A stretch of 43,569 nucleotides of DNA, from contig CBDUBH010000019.1 of the NCBI GenBank assembly GCA_965365345.1, positions 1-43,569 on the forward strand, written 5' to 3'. The translations under genes were made by a program, and so were the position numbers. Numbering within the stretch: the stretch's first letter is position 1; each line of letters begins with the position of its first letter. The DNA is from CBDUBH01 sp965365345. Lineage in GTDB: Bacteria > Bacteroidota > Ignavibacteria > Ignavibacteriales > SURF-24. The notes below the pieces were generated by a model that was not told where the DNA came from, made no database searches, and worked only from the letters and a program-made list of their open reading frames with translations. Below are positions 41,836 to 43,569 of this stretch, piece after piece.

Positions 41836-43095
41836 ATGATAAAAGCTGTTACGGGAACCAAAGATATCCTTCCGGTTGACATATCGAAATGGAAATACAT
41901 TGAAAGTTTAATCCACAATACAATGCAGAGTTTTAATTATAAAGAAATTAGAACTCCTGTTTTTGAAGAGACTGCACTTTTTGCGCGCGGAATCGGTGAA
42001 GCGACTGATATAGTTTCAAAAGAGATGTACACATTTCTGGATAAAGGCGAAACAAGTTTAACGCTTCGTCCTGAAATGACCGCTTCAGTTGTGCGCGCAT
42101 TTATTGAACACTCGCTTGAAGCAAAACAGTCGCTTAATAAATTATATTATGTTGCGCCGATGTTCAGGCAGGAAAGACCACAAGCCGGAAGACTTCGCCA
42201 ATTTCATCAATTCGGTGCAGAAGCTTTAGGCAGCGATTCGCCCGCGCTTGATACAGAAATGATAATCATGGCTTACGATATTATTAAATCACTCGGCTTA
42301 CAAAATGTCTCAGTGAAAATAAATTCGCTCGGCGTTCCTGAATCAAGGGAAAAATATAAAAATGTTTTGAAAGAATTTTTATCAGATAAAGTTCAAGATC
42401 TTTCTGAAGAAAGCCAGAAAAGATTTACTACAAATATTTTAAGAATTTTTGACAGCAAAGATGAAGGCGACCAAAAAATTATGAATGATGCGCCTTTGCT
42501 TATTGATTATCTTGATGAAGAAAGTTTAAAACATTTTGAAGAAGTTAAAAATCTTTTGACCGCTGCAAATATTCCTTTTGAAATTGATCCTAAACTTGTA
42601 CGCGGATTGGATTATTACTTAAAAACAACTTTCGAAATTATAAGCGGAAGCGTTGGCTCGCAAAGCGCATTATGCGGCGGCGGAAGATACGATCTTTTAA
42701 TTGAACAGCTAGGCGGAAAACCTTCGCACGGAGTAGGATTTGCAGCAGGAATTGAAAGAATTTTACTCGCTTGCGAAAATGAAAAAACTTTACAAAACCT
42801 GGAAGAAAGAATTGATCTTTATATAGTTCGATTAGATAAAGAATTGAAAGATAAAGTTATTGAAACAGCGCTTATTTTCAGAAGAAAAGGAATATCGGTT
42901 GAATTTGATTATTCCGAAAGAAGCGTAAAAGCACAAATGCGCGAAGCAAATAAATTGAACGCGAAAAATGTAATATTCTTTGGCGGAAACGAATTTCAAA
43001 ATAATGAAATAGTTTTGAAAAATATGCAGGATGGCAGTCAGGAAAATATTTCAATTAACAATTTGGATCTTGTTTTTGAAAAATTGAAAGGTTGA
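41836..43095 (+). CDS. hisS: Histidyl-tRNA synthetase
   Basis: A 419-residue class II aminoacyl-tRNA synthetase that charges tRNA-His. Motif 2 region is around MFRQERPQAGRLRQFHQFGAE. The histidine-specific GLDYYLKTTFEI motif is at about residue 258. Motif 3 is in HGVGFAAGIERIL. The C-terminal anticodon-binding domain starts near 325 (LYIVRL). Full length for the family. The next gene starts 3 nt after its stop codon. Confidence 0.97.
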   Translation: MIKAVTGTKDILPVDISKWKYIESLIHNTMQSFNYKEIRTPVFEETALFARGIGEATDIVSKEMYTFLDKGETSLTLRPEMTASVVRAFIEHSLEAKQSLNKLYYVAPMFRQERPQAGRLRQFHQFGAEALGSDSPALDTEMIIMAYDIIKSLGLQNVSVKINSLGVPESREKYKNVLKEFLSDKVQDLSEESQKRFTTNILRIFDSKDEGDQKIMNDAPLLIDYLDEESLKHFEEVKNLLTAANIPFEIDPKLVRGLDYYLKTTFEIISGSVGSQSALCGGGRYDLLIEQLGGKPSHGVGFAAGIERILLACENEKTLQNLEERIDLYIVRLDKELKDKVIETALIFRRKGISVEFDYSERSVKAQMREANKLNAKNVIFFGGNEFQNNEIVLKNMQDGSQENISINNLDLVFEKLKG

Positions 43096-43098
43096 AAA

Positions 43099-43569
43099 AT
43101 GCCGCTAAAAAAACCGACAGATGTACCGAAATTGCCGAAAACACGAAAGAAAAATCCGGAGGCAATGAGGGAGGCGATTCCGCAAAAAAAAGAAGACAAA
43201 ATTGAATACGTTTGCATTGCCGGATATAAAGCAGATGAACTCGAAGGCAAGCAATATGCATTATTCAGAATTCAGACAGTCGCGGTTTTCACAAGTTTTG
43301 CTTACGAAGTTTCTGTTGATTCAAAAGTTGAAAGAAATACGATTGACATAACAATAATGGGACTTTCAACAAAAATGAATTACGTTCCCAAAGTGGAATC
43401 GGCAAGATCCGATGTACTGCTTGAAGAGTTGAACGGTGAATTTACGGTTAACGTAATTAAGCAGGATGGTTCGATAAACAGCGCGGTTTACGAATTCAAT
43501 TTTTACAACAAAGAAATTAAACTTAAAAATAAATTTATACCCGAAAAGAAAAATAACAGATTGTTCTGC
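43099..43569 (+). CDS. Hypothetical protein, truncated by the window end
   Basis: ATG at 43099, 3 nt after the hisS stop, opens a frame of 157 codons with no stop before the window ends. The first 35 residues are Pro/Lys-rich and probably disordered. A mixed alpha/beta region follows (VCIAGYKADELEGKQYALFR, then beta-like segments such as NTIDITIMGLSTK). No signal peptide, metal motif or known family was recognised. The tight spacing suggests cotranscription with ptsN-like and hisS genes. Confidence 0.7.
   Translation, partial: MPLKKPTDVPKLPKTRKKNPEAMREAIPQKKEDKIEYVCIAGYKADELEGKQYALFRIQTVAVFTSFAYEVSVDSKVERNTIDITIMGLSTKMNYVPKVESARSDVLLEELNGEFTVNVIKQDGSINSAVYEFNFYNKEIKLKNKFIPEKKNNRLFC

Noticed and set aside
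1..43569. CRISPR arrays, tRNA or rRNA genes, transposases or phage modules
   Set aside because: None was recognised on either strand. The only repeats are short palindromes and regulatory dyads, and they lack CRISPR-like regular spacing.

Overview
The window looks like chromosomal DNA from a member of the Ignavibacteria or a close relative in the Bacteroidota/Chlorobi group. It is very AT-rich. It carries a CotH protein ending in a YPNPFN-type C-terminal sorting domain (type IX secretion), a GWxTD-domain lipoprotein, a DUF4126 protein, and an NrfHA nitrite reductase. No rRNA, tRNA, CRISPR array, transposase or phage gene was recognised. The placement is inferred from protein style, not from a marker-gene comparison.

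Layout. 1-4.4 kb: a membrane protein cut by the window edge with its winged-helix regulator, a second membrane protein, a B12-type radical SAM enzyme, a hotdog thioesterase and a DUF4126 protein. 4.5-10.3 kb: a compact regulatory island. A PAS histidine kinase and an NtrC-type sigma54 activator sit between two genes for small secreted GDG-repeat (EF-hand/thrombospondin-3-like) proteins, the second overlapping a beta-barrel gene. 10.7-25.7 kb: mostly housekeeping and accessory genes (rsgA, GWxTD lipoprotein, exported methyltransferase, amino-acid permease, DUF2892 and DUF554 proteins, a K+ channel, manA, CotH/T9SS protein, serine hydrolase, AbgT-type transporter). 26.4-37.5 kb: a respiratory block. 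It holds a GcvH-like / four-cluster ferredoxin / HybB-NrfD-type membrane protein / GcvH-like operon, a c-haem histidine kinase with a sigma54 activator, an archaemetzincin, nrfH, nrfA and an outer-membrane porin. 37.6-43.6 kb: a TPR protein, a LOG-family protein, an intergenic region full of palindromes, a large Rossmann protein, a PTS IIA protein, hisS and a truncated hypothetical gene.

How the parts may work together. In the first island I see three candidate sigma54 promoters (before the minus-strand secreted gene, before the kinase gene, and before the second secreted gene). One long conserved element is present twice and lies about 100 bp upstream of each predicted start site. This suggests an autoregulated NtrC-type system controlling its own flanking secreted proteins. 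The activator gene is split by a one-base discrepancy at an A11 run, so slippage, a mutation or a sequencing error must be considered. In the respiratory block a separate 17-bp dyad occurs three times upstream of a sigma54-like promoter in front of the ferredoxin/NrfD operon and once upstream of the c-haem kinase. I infer that the kinase/activator pair senses a periplasmic redox signal and drives that operon. All regulatory links are inferences from motif positions.
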